NCBI GenBank assembly: GCA_944384265.1 | Contig: CALWSR010000010.1 | Span: 1-64,000 of the forward strand | From: an uncultured Clostridia bacterium | Lineage (GTDB): Bacteria > Bacillota > Clostridia > Lachnospirales > Anaerotignaceae | Length of the DNA stretch: 64,000 bases | Reading direction: 5' to 3' | Part shown: piece after piece, positions 35,813 to 45,370 of the stretch | How positions within the stretch are numbered: the first letter of the stretch is position 1 | Layout of the letters: every line of letters begins with the position of its first letter | Translations under genes and position numbers: made by a program | The notes under the pieces: model-generated | Told to the model about the DNA's origin: nothing | What the model saw: the letters and a program-made list of their open reading frames with translations, nothing else | Database searches by the model: none

Positions 35813-38224
35813 ATGAACAGTCGTTATGAATTCAAACAAATTGAAAAAAAATGGCGTGAACATTGGCAAAAAAATCCCATCAATCAAGAAGATGATGTAA
35901 AACCCAGATTTTATTGTCTGGATATGTTTCCTTATCCATCGGGTACAGGGCTTCATGTGGGACACTGGAGAGGTTATGTATTAAGCGATGTTGTCAGCAG
36001 ATATAAAGTACTGCAAGGTTATCAGGTGCTGCATCCAATGGGTTGGGATGCCTTTGGACTGCCTGCTGAAAATTTTGCAATTAAAAATAATATACATCCT
36101 CGTATTGCTACTGCAAACAACATTGCTAATGTAAAAAGACAGCTTCACGAAATCAGTGCCATTTATGACTGGGATAAAGAAGTCAATACCACAGACCCTG
36201 CTTATTACAAATGGACACAATGGATATTTGTGCAGATGTTTAAAAAAGGATTGGCATATGAAAAAGAAATGCCATTGAACTGGTGCCCAAGCTGTAAATG
36301 TGTGCTGGCCAATGAAGAAGCTACAAATGGTGTTTGTGAGCGTTGTGGTACTGTTGTTACAAAGAAAAATTTAAGACAATGGATGTTAAAAATCACTGCT
36401 TATGCAGATAGACTGCTTGCAGACTTATCCAAATTGGATTGGCCTGAAAAGGTGAAAAAAATGCAGTCTGATTGGATTGGAAAAAGCTATGGTGCAGAAG
36501 TGACATTTAACGTAAAAGATTCTGATAAAGAAATTGTTGTTTATACAACACGTCCTGATACACTGTATGGTGCCACATTTATGGTGCTTTCACCGGAATA
36601 TAAAGATGTCAAAGCATTGACAACACCAGAACAGAAGGAAGAAATGGAAAAATATTGTTTTGCCGCTTCTACAAAATCTTCTGTGGACCGTATTACAAAT
36701 AAAGAAAAAACAGGTGTGTTTACAGGAAGCTATGGCATCAATCCTTTGAATGGTGCTTTGGTTCCTATTTGGGTTTCTGATTATGTATTGGCAGATTATG
36801 GTACAGGTGCCATTATGTGTGTACCTGCTCATGACGAACGTGACTTTGAGTTTGCAAAAAAATTCAATTTACCTATCATTCAGGTTATATTGAAAGAGGG
36901 GGAAGAAGAAAAGGAATTGCAGGAGGCCTATACCGGTGACGGTATTATGATAAATTCCGGTGACTGGAATGGTATGAGAGCTTTTGATGCCAAAGAAAAA
37001 GCACCTCATTATTTAGAAGAAAAGGGATATGGCAAAAAGACAATCAATTATAAATTACGTGACTGGGTATTTTCCAGACAAAGATATTGGGGAGAGCCTA
37101 TTCCTATTGTGCATTGTCCACACTGTGGTGCAGTTGCTGTACCAGAAGAACAGCTTCCTATTGAATTGCCAGAGGTAGAATCCTATAAACCAACAGACAC
37201 AGGAGAATCTCCACTGGCACATATTGATGAATGGGTGAATACAACCTGTCCTCAATGTGGCGGACCTGCCAAGAGAGAAACAAATACTATGCCACAATGG
37301 GCTGGTTCTTCTTGGTACTTCTTACGTTATGTAGATAATCACAATGATAAAGAGCTGGCAAGTAAAGAAGCACTTAAAAAATGGATGCCTGTGGATTTAT
37401 ATGTAGGCGGTATTGAACACGCTGTATTACATTTGCTTTATGCAAGATTTTATACAAAATTTTTGTATGACATTGGTGCAGTGGATTTTGATGAACCATT
37501 TACAAGATTGTTTAATCAAGGTATGATTACCAAAAATGGTGCAAAAATGAGTAAATCTGTTGGAAATGTAGTTTCCCCTGATGATTTGGTAGAAAAATAC
37601 GGCTGTGACTCTTTGAGAATGTATGAACTTTTTGTAGGTCCTCCTGAGTTAGATTCAGACTGGGATGACAGTGGTATTGATGGTGTATTTCGTTTCTTAA
37701 ATAAAGTTTGGAAGCTGGTTTGCAATTATAAAGACAGCAATGTAACAGAAACAAAAGAAATGGAATTTATCAGAAACAAATTGATATTTGAAATTACACA
37801 TCGTTTAGAAGCATTGACCATGAACACAGTTGTCAGTGGTTTTATGGAATATACAAATAAAATGATGGATATTGCAAAAAAAGAAAACGGCATTGATAAA
37901 GCAACACTGGAAGCTTTAATTATGTTATTAGCACCATTTGCACCACATATTGCAGAAGAACTGTGGCAAGAAATGGGACATACAACATCTGTATTTTCTG
38001 AAAAATGGCCGGAATGTGATGAATCTAAATTAAAAACAGATACCATTGAAATTGCATTGCAAGTAAATGGAAAATTTAGAGATAATATGACAATCGGTAC
38101 AGCAGATAGCAAAGAAAGTGTTTTGGCACAGGCAAAAGGAGTGCTTTCTGCAAGATTAGAAGGAAAAACGATTGTAAAAGAGATTTATGTACCAAATAAA
38201 ATTGTAAATATCGTTATAAAATAA
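35813..38224 (+). CDS. leuS: Leucyl-tRNA synthetase
   Basis: A full-length 803-residue class I synthetase with AAAGGAGG upstream. HIGH motif as H48-V-G-H51, KMSKS motif (AKMSKS, about residue 578), the zinc-binding region WCPSCKCVLANEE, an editing domain with TTRPDTLYGATF and the DYGTGAIMCVPAHDERD loop, and the tail anticodon/VNGKFR region. It charges tRNA-Leu and edits misactivated amino acids. A leucine T-box leader and a strong terminator bracket it, so it is a single-gene transcript. Confidence 0.97.
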   Translation: MNSRYEFKQIEKKWREHWQKNPINQEDDVKPRFYCLDMFPYPSGTGLHVGHWRGYVLSDVVSRYKVLQGYQVLHPMGWDAFGLPAENFAIKNNIHPRIATANNIANVKRQLHEISAIYDWDKEVNTTDPAYYKWTQWIFVQMFKKGLAYEKEMPLNWCPSCKCVLANEEATNGVCERCGTVVTKKNLRQWMLKITAYADRLLADLSKLDWPEKVKKMQSDWIGKSYGAEVTFNVKDSDKEIVVYTTRPDTLYGATFMVLSPEYKDVKALTTPEQKEEMEKYCFAASTKSSVDRITNKEKTGVFTGSYGINPLNGALVPIWVSDYVLADYGTGAIMCVPAHDERDFEFAKKFNLPIIQVILKEGEEEKELQEAYTGDGIMINSGDWNGMRAFDAKEKAPHYLEEKGYGKKTINYKLRDWVFSRQRYWGEPIPIVHCPHCGAVAVPEEQLPIELPEVESYKPTDTGESPLAHIDEWVNTTCPQCGGPAKRETNTMPQWAGSSWYFLRYVDNHNDKELASKEALKKWMPVDLYVGGIEHAVLHLLYARFYTKFLYDIGAVDFDEPFTRLFNQGMITKNGAKMSKSVGNVVSPDDLVEKYGCDSLRMYELFVGPPELDSDWDDSGIDGVFRFLNKVWKLVCNYKDSNVTETKEMEFIRNKLIFEITHRLEALTMNTVVSGFMEYTNKMMDIAKKENGIDKATLEALIMLLAPFAPHIAEELWQEMGHTTSVFSEKWPECDESKLKTDTIEIALQVNGKFRDNMTIGTADSKESVLAQAKGVLSARLEGKTIVKEIYVPNKIVNIVIK

Positions 38225-38230
38225 TATAGT

Positions 38231-38262
38231 AAAAAAGCGTAGATAATCTACGCTTTTTTTAC
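38231..38262 (+). terminator. Intrinsic terminator after leuS
   Basis: Perfect 13-bp stem AAAAAAGCGTAGA (38231-38243) / TCTACGCTTTTTT (38247-38259) with a 3-base loop. Confidence 0.93.
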
Positions 38263-38392
38263 TGTCTGAGTATAAAAATTTCAGTAATATAAAATAGTAC
38301 AGTCTTCTTTTTACATCTAACAAAATAAAATAATTTACATTTTCAGAAATAAAAATTATAGAAAGCTTTCAGATTTCAGTATAGTTCTGATT

Positions 38393-39421
38393 TTACCAAA
38401 GCCCTAAAATACGCTGTGCAATTAAACTTGCTCCTGCAATGGCTATCCAACAGCACATTCCCATAAAAATTGGTTTTCCTCCGGTTTTAATCAATTTTAC
38501 AATGTTAGTATTTAAACCAATGGCGGCCATTGCCATAATGATAAAAAATTTTGACAATTCTTTAAAAAATGAAAATACAGAAACATCAATGCCGGCAGAA
38601 GCTGCAATGGTTGTAATAATAGATGCTAAAACAAAAAACAATATAAATGAAGGAAATATATTTTTAATATGAAATTGTTCTGTTTTTTTATTTTTTTGCT
38701 TTTTTGATTGAGCTGTTTGTAAAAATGCTAATATTAATGTAATGGGGATGATTGCCAATGTACGAGTCAACTTGACAATGGTGGCAAATTCCAGCGTATT
38801 GGCCCCGGTGTGCATACCATCCCAAGCAGTTGCCGTTGCCGTCACAGAAGAGGTATCGTTCACCGCTGTGCCTGCAAACAGCGCAAATCCATCATTTGTC
38901 AATCCTAAAATACTGCCCAATGTGGGAAAAATCAATGCGGCAATGACATTAAACAAAAATATAACAGAAATGGCTTGGGCAATTTCTTCATCATCTGCAC
39001 CAATCACTGGGGCAGTTGCTGCAATGGCAGAGCCGCCGCATATGGAAGAGCCTACACCTACCAAAATAGAAATATTTTTTGGTATTGTCATTATTTTATA
39101 GAGTATCCATGCAACAATCAAAGAAGTAAAAATAGTACATAATATAATAGGCAAAGAAGTTGTTCCTACATAAGCAATTTCATATAAATTTAAGCCAAAG
39201 CCTAACAATATGACAGCATATTGTAATATTTTTTTAGATGTATAAGTAATTCCAGATTGTGTGGTTAATTTTTTTTGATAAAATAATGTGATTATCATTC
39301 CAAATAATATAGCAAAAACGGGTCCTCCAATGATGGGAAGTGTTTTTCCCAATAACCAGCAAGGGATGGCAATGATAAGGCATAATAATATTCCGGGAAG
39401 TAATTCTTTCATTTTTTTCAT
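38393..39421 (-). CDS. YeiH-family putative sulfate exporter
   Basis: A 342-residue protein with about ten TM helices, AGGAGG 8 bases before the ATG. Family signatures: [16 protein letters not shown] start, [12 protein letters not shown], the [14 protein letters not shown] segment and [14 protein letters not shown]. Members (PF03601, YeiH/PSE) are annotated as putative sulfate exporters on thin evidence. In many genomes a LysR gene lies divergent to it; here that neighbour is present but broken (39.5-40.4 kb), so control of this gene may have changed. Confidence 0.87.
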   Translation of the reverse strand: MKKMKELLPGILLCLIIAIPCWLLGKTLPIIGGPVFAILFGMIITLFYQKKLTTQSGITYTSKKILQYAVILLGFGLNLYEIAYVGTTSLPIILCTIFTSLIVAWILYKIMTIPKNISILVGVGSSICGGSAIAATAPVIGADDEEIAQAISVIFLFNVIAALIFPTLGSILGLTNDGFALFAGTAVNDTSSVTATATAWDGMHTGANTLEFATIVKLTRTLAIIPITLILAFLQTAQSKKQKNKKTEQFHIKNIFPSFILFFVLASIITTIAASAGIDVSVFSFFKELSKFFIIMAMAAIGLNTNIVKLIKTGGKPIFMGMCCWIAIAGASLIAQRILGLW

Positions 39422-39545
39422 AATTTTTTTCCTCCTACTTCAGTTTTATCCATTTTTTACAGTTTATATACTATCCTTTTATTTCCATAATGTAAAATTA
39501 TATATGTTTATTTTATCATAATGTTATAATCCAGAGGTGATGTTT

Positions 39546-40381
39546 TTGTATAGAAACCTTTTTAACTGTTTGTCACGCCATGAATTTTATAAAAGCCACA
39601 TATCACACCACCTGCTGTATCGAAACACATTGAAATATTAGAAAAATATTTTGGTGCAAAGCTGTTTCAATATCATTGCAAACAATGATATTTTACAGAA
39701 GCAGGAAAGCTTCTTCTACGCACAATCATGATATTTTTCATTTGAGAGCTGATATGCAGCAAATTTCTGCTTCCTACTGCCTTTATTTTGGTGTTAACCA
39801 TAGGGGAGTATACTATGAAGCTGTTGCTTGGCTTATTAAAAATGCAGCCAAATATATAGCTTCATATGATTATATCTAATACAGAAAATTGATTACAACA
39901 GTTAGAGAATGGAGAAATTGATTTTGCTATTGCGGAGTTTTTTTTGACAAACAGTCTTATGATAGCTTTATTTATCGTACAAAAAAAATTGATACCGGTT
40001 TGCTCCATGGATTATTGTTTTTGCAATAAAATAGATAAATTGAAAGATATTTTGAAAGAAAGACTGATAGTAATGGAAAAAGACTCTGGCACAAGAGAAG
40101 TATTGGAAAGAGAATGAAAAGAACATAATTTAAATATTAAGGAGTTTAAATATTTAATAGAAATTGGAAATTTGAATACTATAAAAGCTATGGTATGTGG
40201 AGGAGCAGGAATAGCATTTTTTTATAAGCCTGTTGTACAAAAGAACTGGATTGTAAATAGGATTAGAGGATTATTCTGTATCTCATGATTTTATATTTTG
40301 TGGCGAAAGGGCAGTATTTTTTCAAAAGATTATAAACAGATATTTCAATTACTAAAAGAATCTAAAACAGAAGAGCAATAA
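39546..40381 (+). pseudogene. Decayed LysR-family transcriptional regulator
   Basis: Pieces in several frames line up as one LysR protein. An N-terminal start LYRNLFNCLSRHEF is followed by HTH-like KSHISHHLLYRNTLKY, then stop. FGAKLFQYH and FTEAGKLLL give the end of the wing. The effector domain is in parts: LTIGEYTMKLLLG, LENGEIDFAIAE, LKERLIVMEKDSGTREVLE, then after a TGA EIGNLNTIKAMVCGGAGIAF and FYKPVVQKNW, and last WRKGSIFSKDYKQIFQLLK. At least four stops or shifts. Divergent placement from the yeiH-type gene fits the usual LysR-YeiH pair (YeiE/CysL-like). No intact ribosome-start-ORF remains. Confidence 0.83.
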
Positions 40382-40434
40382 ATATTTATTCATTGTATTT
40401 CAAAAAATATTATGCCTATTTTCTAAATTATCTA

Positions 40435-40485
40435 TTGACAAATATTGTTAGCTCATATAAACTAATTTATAGTTAGTAATAACTA
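40435..40485 (+). promoter_or_regulatory. feo promoter with overlapping dyads
   Basis: TTGACA (40435-40440) with a 17-base spacer to TAAACT (40458-40463), or a 15-base spacer to TATAAA (40456-40461). Directly downstream lie ACTAA/TTAGT (40461-40477) and TAGTTA-4-TAACTA (40470-40485) dyads that could hold a metal-dependent repressor. The regulator is not identified. Confidence 0.55.
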
Positions 40486-40554
40486 ATATTAATTATGTGG
40501 TGCTTATTGCTATTTTTATAATTTATGCTGATACAACAATGGAGGGAGGTATTT

Positions 40555-40767
40555 ATGATGCCTTTAATTATGGCACAAACGGGTGTGGTACAATCCATCA
40601 AAAGAATCAACGGAAAGGACGATACAAAGCGATTTTTAGAAAATTTAGGCTTTGTAGTAGGGAGTGAAGTAACTGTTATATCTCAAATGGAAGGGGATGT
40701 AATTGTAAAGATAAAAGAGGCCCGTGTGGCAATCAGTAAGTCTATGGCCAGCAGAATTATGGTTTAA
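40555..40767 (+). CDS. feoA: FeoA-family protein (first)
   Basis: A 70-residue SH3-like FeoA domain: GVVQSIKRINGKDDTKRFLENLGF, then VGSEVTVI and VKIKEARVAISKSMASRI (parts cited: FLENLGF, VGSEVTVI). The ribosome site GGAGGGAGG precedes two adjacent ATGs at 40555 and 40558. FeoA is a cytoplasmic partner of FeoB for ferrous iron uptake. It heads the feo operon and is followed by a second feoA copy, a common clostridial arrangement. Confidence 0.9.
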   Translation: MMPLIMAQTGVVQSIKRINGKDDTKRFLENLGFVVGSEVTVISQMEGDVIVKIKEARVAISKSMASRIMV

Positions 40768-40783
40768 TGGGGAGGAAAGTAGT

Positions 40784-41005
40784 TTGAGAACATTAAAAGA
40801 AGCAAAAATAGGGGAAACTGTTATTGTATCAAAATTGATAGGAGAGGGAGCCGTAAAAAGAAGAATTATGGATATGGGTATTACAAAGGGTACAGAAATT
40901 TTTGTAAGAAAAGTAGCACCTTTGGGTGACCCTGTGGAAGTAAAAGTGAGAGGTTATGAGCTTTCTTTACGAAAAGCTGATGCAGAAATGATTTTGATTG
41001 GTTAA
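40784..41005 (+). CDS. feoA: FeoA-family protein (second)
   Basis: A 73-residue FeoA with TTG start 8 bases after GGGGAGG. It carries the more typical FeoA pattern: LKEAKIGETVIVSKL, RRIMDMGITKGTEIFV and GDPVEVKVRGYELSLRK. The two FeoA proteins are diverged (few identities), so they probably have separate roles with FeoB. Spacing to feoB is 16 bases. Confidence 0.92.
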   Translation: MRTLKEAKIGETVIVSKLIGEGAVKRRIMDMGITKGTEIFVRKVAPLGDPVEVKVRGYELSLRKADAEMILIG

Positions 41006-41021
41006 TTGAGGAGGGGATAAA

Positions 41022-43160
41022 ATGGCTATCAAAATAGCTCTTGCAGGAAATCCAAACTGCGGTAAAACAACTATGTTTAACGATTTGACAGGAAGTTCTC
41101 AATATGTAGGAAACTGGCCTGGTGTTACAGTAGAAAAAAAAGAAGGTAAATTAAGAGGCAACAAAGATGTCCATATCATAGATTTGCCGGGAATTTACTC
41201 TCTTTCTCCCTATACATTGGAAGAGGTTGTAACCAGAAACTATATTATAAATGACCATCCCGATGTAATATTAAATTTGGTAGATGGTTCCAATATTGAA
41301 AGAAATCTTTATTTAACAACACAGCTTATGGAAATGGGTATTCCTGTTGTCATCGCCATGAATATGATGGATATTGTTCATAAAAGAGGCGATTTTATTG
41401 ACATAAAAGGGTTAAGCAATGCAATGGGCTGCAAAATAGTAGAAACCTCTGCATTAAAAGGCCGGGGAACCATGGAAGCGGCAAAAATGGCATTGGAATC
41501 AGCTCAAAATACGGCAAAGCCTATTGGAGAGGTATTTCAGGGAGATGTAGAAAAGGCATTGCAAGATATTTCATCCCTCATTGAAAATATGGTGGACCCA
41601 AATCAATTAAGATGGTTTGCCATCAAATTATTTGAAAGAGATGAAAAAGCAGCAGCAAACTTACAGCTAGGAACAGACATTGCAGATAAATTAGAAAAAA
41701 TCATTTCTAATTGTGAAGAAAAATTAGATGATGACAGTGAAAGCATCATCACAAATGAACGATATGAATACATAAGCAGTTTAATTCAAAAATTTGCTAA
41801 AAAGAAAAACACAACCAATATGTCAACTTCTGATAAAATTGACCAAATTGTTACAAACAGATTTTTAGCATTACCCATTTTTGCAGCAGTTATGTGGTTG
41901 GTTTATTATGTTTCTGTTTCCACAGTGGGAAGCATTGCAACAGACTGGACAAATGATGTGTTTGTTGGAGAATGGATTCAAGGAAATGTATCTGCTTTAT
42001 TAGAAGGAGCAGGTGCAGCTGATTGGCTGCAAGGATTGATTGTAGATGGTATTATTGGCGGTGTTGGTGCTGTAATTGGCTTCTTGCCACAGATGCTTGT
42101 ATTATTCTTCTTTCTTTCTATATTGGAAGATTGTGGATATATGGCACGTATTGCATTTATTATGGATAGAATTTTCAGAAAATTCGGTCTTTCCGGAAAA
42201 TCTTTCATTCCAATGTTAATTGGCACAGGCTGCGGTGTTCCTGGTGTTATGGCTTCCAGAACAATCGAAAACGAAAAAGACAGAAGAATGACTATCATGA
42301 CCACCACATTTATTCCTTGTGGTGCAAAATTGCCTATTATCGCATTAATTGCAGGTGCCTTATTTCCAAATAGTTCATGGGTAGGTCCATCAGCTTATTT
42401 TGTTGGTATTGCAGCAATTATTTTCTCTGGTATTCTTTTAAAGAAAACAACATTGTTTGCCGGTGACCCTGCACCATTTGTTATGGAATTGCCACCATAC
42501 CATGTTCCTGCACCAAAGGGTGTCTTAATCCATATGTGGGATAGAGGAAAATCATTTGTTAAAAAAGCTGGTACAATTATATTTGTTGCCTGCGGTGTTA
42601 TTTGGTTTTTACAATCCTTCAACTGGTCCTTCCAAATGGTGGATGCCAGTGAGTCTATATTGGCATCTCTGGGAAATGTAATTGCTCCTATTTTTGCACC
42701 TTTAGGATGGGGTGACTGGAAAGCGGCAGTAGCGGCTGTAACAGGTCTTGTTGCAAAAGAAAATGTTGTTGGTACATTTGGTGTGCTCTATGGTATGAGC
42801 GAGGTTGCAGAGGATGGTATAGAGATTTGGGCAAATTTGCAGGTATCCTTTACCCAAGTATCAGCATATTCTTTCTTGGTATTCAATCTTTTATGTGCTC
42901 CTTGCTTTGCAGCCATTGGTGCTATCAAAAGAGAAATGGGTAACTGGAAATGGACATTGATTGCTGTTGGATATCAGACAGGCTTGGCTTATGTTGTATC
43001 ATTATTAATCAATTTAGTAGGAAATGCTTTATTTTATGGTGCAAATCCAGCACCTGCAGCCATTGCAGTCATTGTTGTAATAGCAGTGATTGTAATGATT
43101 TGCATGAATGCCAAAAAAAGAGAAAGAATTGTACACAAAGGATTAGCAGCAGTAAAATAA
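41022..43160 (+). CDS. feoB: Ferrous iron transport GTPase FeoB
   Basis: A 712-residue protein. N-terminal G domain: GNPNCGKTT (residues 9-17), WPGVTVEKKEG switch I, DLPG G3, NMMD G4, then a GDI helical region to about 265. Membrane part: two Gate repeats with about nine TM helices, FLPQMLVLFFFLSILEDCGYMAR, and GTGCGVPGVMASR with conserved Cys. It imports Fe(II) across the cytoplasmic membrane, expected in anaerobic habitats. AGGAGG lies upstream, and it forms an operon with two feoA genes and a Cys-rich 46-residue gene. Confidence 0.96.
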   Translation: MAIKIALAGNPNCGKTTMFNDLTGSSQYVGNWPGVTVEKKEGKLRGNKDVHIIDLPGIYSLSPYTLEEVVTRNYIINDHPDVILNLVDGSNIERNLYLTTQLMEMGIPVVIAMNMMDIVHKRGDFIDIKGLSNAMGCKIVETSALKGRGTMEAAKMALESAQNTAKPIGEVFQGDVEKALQDISSLIENMVDPNQLRWFAIKLFERDEKAAANLQLGTDIADKLEKIISNCEEKLDDDSESIITNERYEYISSLIQKFAKKKNTTNMSTSDKIDQIVTNRFLALPIFAAVMWLVYYVSVSTVGSIATDWTNDVFVGEWIQGNVSALLEGAGAADWLQGLIVDGIIGGVGAVIGFLPQMLVLFFFLSILEDCGYMARIAFIMDRIFRKFGLSGKSFIPMLIGTGCGVPGVMASRTIENEKDRRMTIMTTTFIPCGAKLPIIALIAGALFPNSSWVGPSAYFVGIAAIIFSGILLKKTTLFAGDPAPFVMELPPYHVPAPKGVLIHMWDRGKSFVKKAGTIIFVACGVIWFLQSFNWSFQMVDASESILASLGNVIAPIFAPLGWGDWKAAVAAVTGLVAKENVVGTFGVLYGMSEVAEDGIEIWANLQVSFTQVSAYSFLVFNLLCAPCFAAIGAIKREMGNWKWTLIAVGYQTGLAYVVSLLINLVGNALFYGANPAPAAIAVIVVIAVIVMICMNAKKRERIVHKGLAAVK

Positions 43161-43184
43161 TAGATATAAAGGAGGGCATACCAT

Positions 43185-43325
43185 ATGATAAATTTTGTGA
43201 TAGGTGGTATTGTTTTAGTTCTCTTTGTAGCTGCAATTAGAAGTATTATTAAAAATAAAGGAACTTGTGATTGTGGCAATGGTGGTTGTAATTGTTGCCA
43301 ACATCATTGTCATGAAAAAAAATAA
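43185..43325 (+). CDS. FeoB-associated Cys-rich membrane protein
   Basis: A 46-residue protein directly after feoB, with AAAGGAGGG 7 bases before the ATG. One TM helix (FVIGGIVLVLFVAAI) is followed by a cytoplasmic-type tail with CDCGNGGCNCCQHHCH. It matches the small FeoB_associated family (PF12669 as I recall), which may take the place of FeoC or shuttle iron at the pore exit. The terminator follows at once, closing the feo operon. Confidence 0.88.
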   Translation: MINFVIGGIVLVLFVAAIRSIIKNKGTCDCGNGGCNCCQHHCHEKK

Positions 43326-43335
43326 AATATATTTT

Positions 43336-43379
43336 TTCAAAAAACGGTGTGGCTTTATGGAGCTATGCCGTTTTTTGAA
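43336..43379 (+). terminator. Intrinsic terminator of the feo operon
   Basis: 12-bp stem TTCAAAAAACGG / CCGTTTTTTGAA with an inner GCT/AGC pairing. Confidence 0.88.
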
Positions 43380-43389
43380 TTTATCCGTT

Positions 43390-43950
43390 TATAAACTAAA
43401 TTCCATTATTGCTTAGATAGACTTGAGAATTCTTATATAGGCTATTGATAAAAATATGATATTTTGAATCCACAATCAATGGAAAGTAGCTTTTATATTT
43501 TATATATAGTAAAATAAACTGATTCAAGATATAAATTTCATTTACATTAGATAATCAAATAAAAATAATTTTTTATTCACACTCAAATCGTATGAAAAAC
43601 TATACAACACATTACAAATCATTTTGATTTCTCATTTATCAAAGAGTAAAGAGAGTATATAAAAATGATAGATTCATATATTTCAAATCACTATACTGTT
43701 TCATAATATAACTTCTGCTATAAAAACAAAAGAAAGTATGCCAATCAATAACAACAAGCCATTCAAAAAAATTCCTTTTTATGAATAAAGAAAAATCAGC
43801 AGAATGAAAAAAGGGTGGAGTACTTTTTTTTAATTTTGAGAAATTTTTAGAAGTGGAAAGAAAAAGAGAGATTAGCTTAGCAAATATAATGTATTTTACT
43901 TTAAAATGTATATATAATTTTTTCATAAAGCAACCACATTTAAAATATGT
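43390..43950. other. Long intergenic stretch, no gene seen
   Basis: About 560 bases of very AT-rich sequence with many short frames, none with a ribosome site or recognisable similarity on either strand. It could be a decayed gene, but I cannot name one. Confidence 0.5.
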
Positions 43951-43957
43951 ATCATAT

Positions 43958-43990
43958 AAAAAGCCAGCACCCAAACAGCACTGGCTTTAT
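43958..43990 (-). terminator. Terminator of the CAP-domain gene
   Basis: Stem AAAGCCAG (43960-43967) / CTGGCTTT (43981-43988), with T-rich sequence beyond it on the minus strand. Confidence 0.8.
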
Positions 43991-43993
43991 CAT

Positions 43994-45262
43994 TTAAAAA
44001 TAAAATGTTATTGTATTTTTTTTGCCATCTTCTTCCGGTACTTTTTTTTCAACAAAATTTTGACCAGAATAATAATCATATACAGAACCTTCTTTATAAA
44101 TAGAAGCAATGCCTACATGAGTGAAATTATCCCTTAGCATATTGACACGATGTCCCTCCGAATTAATCCATAAATGAAAGGTGTCTACTGCTAATTCTCG
44201 TCCTGCGACAATATTTTCTCCCCATGCAATCGTATTTCGTATTCCAGTTGCCAATATTCTGTCTTTATGTGTATCCCCATTTAAAGAATCGTGTGCAAAG
44301 TATCCATTTTCTGCCATATCAATACAATGCTTTTTCGCAGACTCTGCTAATAATTCTTCCCATTCTAATACAGATTTTCCATGATTTACACGAAATGTAT
44401 TTAATATATCAAAATTTTCTCTTGCTTGTATATCTAAAAATTCTTGTGAATGGTTTACTTCTTCATTTTGATAGGAGGATAAAACAACTAAAACAGCATA
44501 AATTTTATCATCATTGTTAGAATCTGTATAAACTGTAATTTGTTCATCGCTCATTGTTTCTGGCTTCAAACCATCATATTTTATTTCGTCATTTAATGCA
44601 AACCCTTTGGCATTTGTATAATATCCTACAACAATATTATTTTTTACAGCAATCATAATAAACTCTTTATAATCCTGATTATATATATACCAATCTAAAT
44701 TATAAATACTTTTTTCAATACGGCTTGGCTCTCCAAAATCTTGTTTTAGTTCTGTTACAGTTTCTCCGGTGTAAACGGATTTTGTACCCAATGTAATTTG
44801 TATTTTGTCTGTAACAGCAGAAGTGCTTTCTGTCACAATAGCAACAGTTTTTGTATTACCATTCCATGTCACTGTTGCTCCAGTGCTTTCTGCAATAAAA
44901 CGGACTGGTACAAATGCTTTTCCATCTATGATAGTAGGGGGAGAAGGGAGAATGATCGTTTTATTTTTGACGGATGCAACAGATGTTTTACCGATTTCTA
45001 ATGTATATATATCATTATTTGTATTTATTGTAATGGCTTTTGTATCTCCATTCCATATCACAGGAATTTCTAAAGCATTACAAATATCTCTTAAAGGAAC
45101 CAATGTACTATTTTCAATCAGAACTGGGGGTTGCTCTGTTTCTAGCAATACATTATTAACTGTTATATGAATTGTGTCATCGGTTACAATGCTGCCGTGA
45201 ACAGGTATTAAAAATGAAAATATGGTACAAAAAATAATAAAAAATTGTTTTAATGGATTCAA
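43994..45262 (-). CDS. Exported protein with copper-amine-oxidase-N repeats and CAP domain
   Basis: A 422-residue exported protein, probable TTG start 11 bases after AAGGAGG. Signal peptide to about residue 23. Two copper_amine_oxidase_N-like beta units (about 30-145: LVPLRDICNALEIPVIWNGD and FVPVRFIAESTGATVTWNGN) probably bind wall material. A linker domain (about 150-270) precedes a CAP/SCP domain as in YkwD and SafA-linked proteins (about 285-415: ESAKKHCIDMAENGYFAHDS, GENI, NSEGHRVNML). Function is unknown; CAP proteins in spore-formers are often surface or spore-coat associated. Single-gene unit. Confidence 0.85.
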   Translation of the reverse strand: MNPLKQFFIIFCTIFSFLIPVHGSIVTDDTIHITVNNVLLETEQPPVLIENSTLVPLRDICNALEIPVIWNGDTKAITINTNNDIYTLEIGKTSVASVKNKTIILPSPPTIIDGKAFVPVRFIAESTGATVTWNGNTKTVAIVTESTSAVTDKIQITLGTKSVYTGETVTELKQDFGEPSRIEKSIYNLDWYIYNQDYKEFIMIAVKNNIVVGYYTNAKGFALNDEIKYDGLKPETMSDEQITVYTDSNNDDKIYAVLVVLSSYQNEEVNHSQEFLDIQARENFDILNTFRVNHGKSVLEWEELLAESAKKHCIDMAENGYFAHDSLNGDTHKDRILATGIRNTIAWGENIVAGRELAVDTFHLWINSEGHRVNMLRDNFTHVGIASIYKEGSVYDYYSGQNFVEKKVPEEDGKKNTITFYF

Positions 45263-45370
45263 TATGACAAAAACCTCCTTGTATTATTTTTATAAGACTA
45301 TTATAATTATAATATAGTTTTATACATTTATCAATAGAGGGGTTTATTTCTCAAGAAAGGAAAAATAAGC

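Noticed and set aside
39676-39879. 67-codon frame near the yeiH-type gene
   Set aside because: It covers part of the decayed LysR regulator in the wrong frame, not a gene of its own.
43390-43950. Short frames in the post-feo gap
   Set aside because: All lack ribosome sites and similarity; base composition is that of intergenic DNA.
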